Part shown: positions 6,234 to 7,442 of the stretch, in pieces
Position numbering within the stretch: the first letter of the stretch is position 1
Layout: each line of letters begins with the position of its first letter
From: UBA11891 sp965658355
Lineage (GTDB): Bacteria > Bacteroidota > Bacteroidia > Flavobacteriales > Flavobacteriaceae
Direction of reading: 5' to 3'
Assembly (NCBI GenBank): GCA_965658355.1
Contig: CBFHRX010000052.1
Span: 1-7,442 of the forward strand
Length of the DNA: 7,442 bases
The notes under the pieces: model-generated
Databases searched by the model: none
Told to the model about the DNA's origin: nothing
Seen by the model: only the letters and a program-made list of their open reading frames with translations
Made by a program: the position numbers and the translations under genes

Positions 6234-6598
6234 GAATTGATAGGTATTTTGTTGCCTTGTTCGTCCAGGGCAACAAATACAATATCACAAGCGCAGTTTT
6301 CTTTTCTCTTTTTTGCGACTAAGTTTTCACTTTCTACGGTGACATGCATCCGTATCGAGCTAGTTCCTACTTTTAATACTGCTGCTTTTACAAGGACCAA
6401 GTCTCCGATTGAAATTGGATTCTTAAATTCGATATCATCCACAAATTTGGTGACACAATACTTACCAGTATGTTGGGCTGCCAAAGCATAGCCTGCCTCG
6501 TCAATCCATTTCATTACCTTGCCTCCGTGAACGGTGCCACGATAATTTACGTCTGTTGTCTGGGCTAAAAACGACAGCTCTAATTCTCTTTTCTTCAT
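6230..6598 (-). CDS. Hotdog-fold acyl-CoA thioesterase (4HBT/YciA-like)
   Basis: The 122-residue single-domain protein should hydrolyse acyl-CoA to free acid and CoA. The signature is NYRGTVHGGKVMKWIDEAGY (18-37): the HGG at 24-26 caps the long hotdog helix, and Asp33 is the acidic catalytic residue of YciA/BACH-type enzymes. It continues with YCVTKFVDDIEFKNPISIGD (47-66), matching the conserved vT..vd.i.F..Pi..GD pattern. It lacks the second domain of eukaryotic BACH proteins. YciA-type enzymes form trimers of dimers. The ATG at 6598 (minus strand) gives the expected short N-terminus. It is not in the acyl-CoA operon but converges on etfA, overlapping its stop by 3 bp. It could relieve CoA trapping or release short acids made by the neighbouring enzymes; chain-length preference is not visible. 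Confidence 0.9.
   Translation of the reverse strand: MKKRELELSFLAQTTDVNYRGTVHGGKVMKWIDEAGYALAAQHTGKYCVTKFVDDIEFKNPISIGDLVLVKAAVLKVGTSSIRMHVTVESENLVAKKRKENCACDIVFVALDEQGNKIPINS
6248..6277. repeat. Inverted repeat at the convergent etfA/thioesterase junction
   Basis: TTTGTTGCC (6248-6256) pairs perfectly with GGCAACAAA (6269-6277), and two further pairs (57 with 68, 58 with 67) extend the stem to 11 bp with an 8-base loop. It begins 15 bp after the etfA stop and lies within the last codons of the thioesterase gene. Neither strand has a T-run after the stem, so it is not a standard intrinsic terminator. It may protect the 3' end of the etfA mRNA, or be chance within coding sequence. Confidence 0.3.
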
Positions 6599-6663
6599 TT
6601 ATTTAAAGTGCTATTTGATTGGTACTCTTAATTTGATTAAAATTACAAGAATTAATAACCATA
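6599..6663. promoter_or_regulatory. Divergent intergenic spacer with presumed promoters
   Basis: These 65 bp separate the starts of the thioesterase gene (leftward) and the exported-protein gene (rightward), so both promoters should lie here or just inside the genes. For the rightward gene, TTTG at 6614-6617 and TAAAATTA at 6638-6645 have a suitable 20-bp spacing, but the second box misses the TAnnTTTG consensus at two bases. No convincing box is seen for the leftward gene. The assignment comes mainly from gene arrangement. Confidence 0.35.
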
Positions 6664-7224
6664 ATGATTCGTAGCCTTCTTCTTCTCATTTTATTGATGC
6701 TCCTGTCCCCGCTAGGGGCTCAAAAAAAAGTTGTGAAGAGACCCCAAAAGCCATTGGTGGTTCTCAATACCAATCGCTCCTTGAATGAAGCGATAGCAAG
6801 AAGGGCACTGCTGCAAAAATATCGCGTAAACCCTTCCTATTTTGACTGCATTACCGTTCATCATCGCCTTCGGTTTATTGAACTCTATGCCGAAAAACAG
6901 GCATCGGGTAAGCTCGTAACTCACTTTATAACGGGACTATACGATCTTGCCAGTCAACAGCTTTTGAGTAGAAAGGGAGTTCGGATCAACCCAAATGAAA
7001 AAAAACCGAAAATGGTGTATCGTAATCTCGCTCGTATAGATTCTATTCTAGAAAAGGAAAAGTTGAATGACCTTCGCTTTCCTTATGAAATAAAGAATGT
7101 ATATGAATCTGATTTAGGCTTGTATTTTGATCTTCAATTTAGATTGCAAGACACCTTGATTGTATCAAAAATAGACTACCGCTTTGACAACAAAAAAAGC
7201 CGTATAATTGTTTATGAAAAGTAA
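6664..7224 (+). CDS. Exported protein of unknown function
   Basis: I do not recognise this 186-residue protein. It starts with a clear signal peptide: MIRSLLLLILLMLLSPLGA, likely cut after Ala19 before Gln20, with no lipobox cysteine, so a periplasmic or secreted protein is expected. A basic linker (KKVVKRPQKP, 21-30) follows, then a mixed alpha/beta-looking region. Mature-chain features are NEAIARRALLQKY (41-53), one cysteine (Cys62) and a C-terminal half with alternating hydrophobic and polar residues suggesting beta strands (GLYFDLQFR, 152-160; VSKIDYRFD, 167-175). No catalytic motif is evident. Its stop overlaps the following ThuA-like gene by 11 bp, so the two are probably co-transcribed and translationally linked. 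The start is supported by the signal peptide. Confidence 0.8.
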   Translation: MIRSLLLLILLMLLSPLGAQKKVVKRPQKPLVVLNTNRSLNEAIARRALLQKYRVNPSYFDCITVHHRLRFIELYAEKQASGKLVTHFITGLYDLASQQLLSRKGVRINPNEKKPKMVYRNLARIDSILEKEKLNDLRFPYEIKNVYESDLGLYFDLQFRLQDTLIVSKIDYRFDNKKSRIIVYEK

Positions 7225-7442
7225 TTACCTCCTCCTAATAGTCAGTGTAATATACAGTCAGCTGACTTTCTCTCAAGAAAAAGTTGAAACATTATATGCT
7301 GATCCTTCTAACAAAGAAACAGTTCTGATAATAACTGCTACAGCAGGCTATGTACATCAAGAAGCCATACCTGCTGGCAAAAAGCTACTGGCAAATATGG
7401 GGGCAGAAAACAATTTTAATGTCCTTCACCTAAACAAAGCTT
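7214..7442 (+). CDS. ThuA-domain protein, exported (5' part, cut by window edge)
   Basis: The frame runs from an ATG at 7214 to the end of the window with no stop, giving 76 residues. Residues 1-20 form a signal peptide (MKSNYLLLIVSVIYSQLTFS before Gln21). Residues 37-55, VLIITATAGYVHQEAIPAG, match the opening strand and loop of ThuA domains (typically VLVFTxTxGYRHxSIPAG), followed by LLANMGAENNFNV (58-70), like the usual LGxENGFxV. ThuA is a class-I glutamine-amidotransferase-like fold named after a trehalose-utilisation gene; Bacteroidota often have exported versions linked to sugar use, generally without a proven activity. The usual Arg of GYRH is Val47 here. It overlaps the preceding gene by 11 bp in another frame. 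Domain completeness cannot be judged. Confidence 0.75.
   Translation, partial: MKSNYLLLIVSVIYSQLTFSQEKVETLYADPSNKETVLIITATAGYVHQEAIPAGKKLLANMGAENNFNVLHLNKA

Noticed and set aside
6236..6244. ATTGATAGG just after etfA, resembling the arm of the inverted repeat at 2534-2544
   Set aside because: Only nine bases match, the partner arm is missing and the site is inside the thioesterase gene end; likely coincidence.

Overview
The window looks like chromosomal DNA of a member of the Bacteroidota, most likely a flavobacterium. Three things point there. Most genes lack Shine-Dalgarno sequences and have A/T-rich leaders. A perfect TAnnTTTG promoter box, the Bacteroidota -7 type, lies before the enoyl-CoA hydratase gene. 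The EtfB and EtfA proteins have the wording I associate with flavobacterial ETF. These are recollections of family sequences, not database results.

Layout. Positions 1-29 probably hold the last codons of an upstream gene, followed by a clear intrinsic terminator (49-92) and an extremely A-rich leader (about 170-252). A same-strand block of seven genes runs from 253 to 6233: an HxlR-type regulator, a 3-hydroxybutyryl-CoA dehydrogenase, an EamA/DMT membrane transporter, an enoyl-CoA hydratase, a short-chain-type acyl-CoA dehydrogenase, etfB and etfA. Gaps are 3-18 bp except for 82 bp before the hydratase gene. That gap holds a 16-bp inverted repeat, a promoter-like box and a tiny open frame that overlaps both neighbours. 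A hotdog acyl-CoA thioesterase gene converges on etfA, and the two stop codons lie within one TTAA. A 65-bp spacer then separates it from a divergent pair: an unrecognised exported protein and, overlapping it by 11 bp, the start of a ThuA-domain protein cut by the window edge.

How the genes work together. The acyl-CoA dehydrogenase makes an enoyl-CoA and passes electrons to EtfAB. The hydratase adds water, and the dehydrogenase oxidises the 3-hydroxyacyl-CoA with NAD+. This is three of the four beta-oxidation steps, plus the electron carrier. No thiolase, acyl-CoA ligase/transferase or ETF:quinone oxidoreductase is in the window. The run hydratase - acyl-CoA dehydrogenase - etfB - etfA matches the order of clostridial crt-bcd-etfBA clusters, but the hydroxyacyl-CoA dehydrogenase is upstream and a transporter is inserted. 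The likeliest role is oxidation of short-chain or branched acyl-CoAs. The reverse, butyrate-forming direction cannot be excluded from sequence.

I see no mobile element, CRISPR array, RNA gene or clear novel defence or biosynthetic system. The most unusual non-coding structure is at 2465-2554, between the transporter and hydratase genes.
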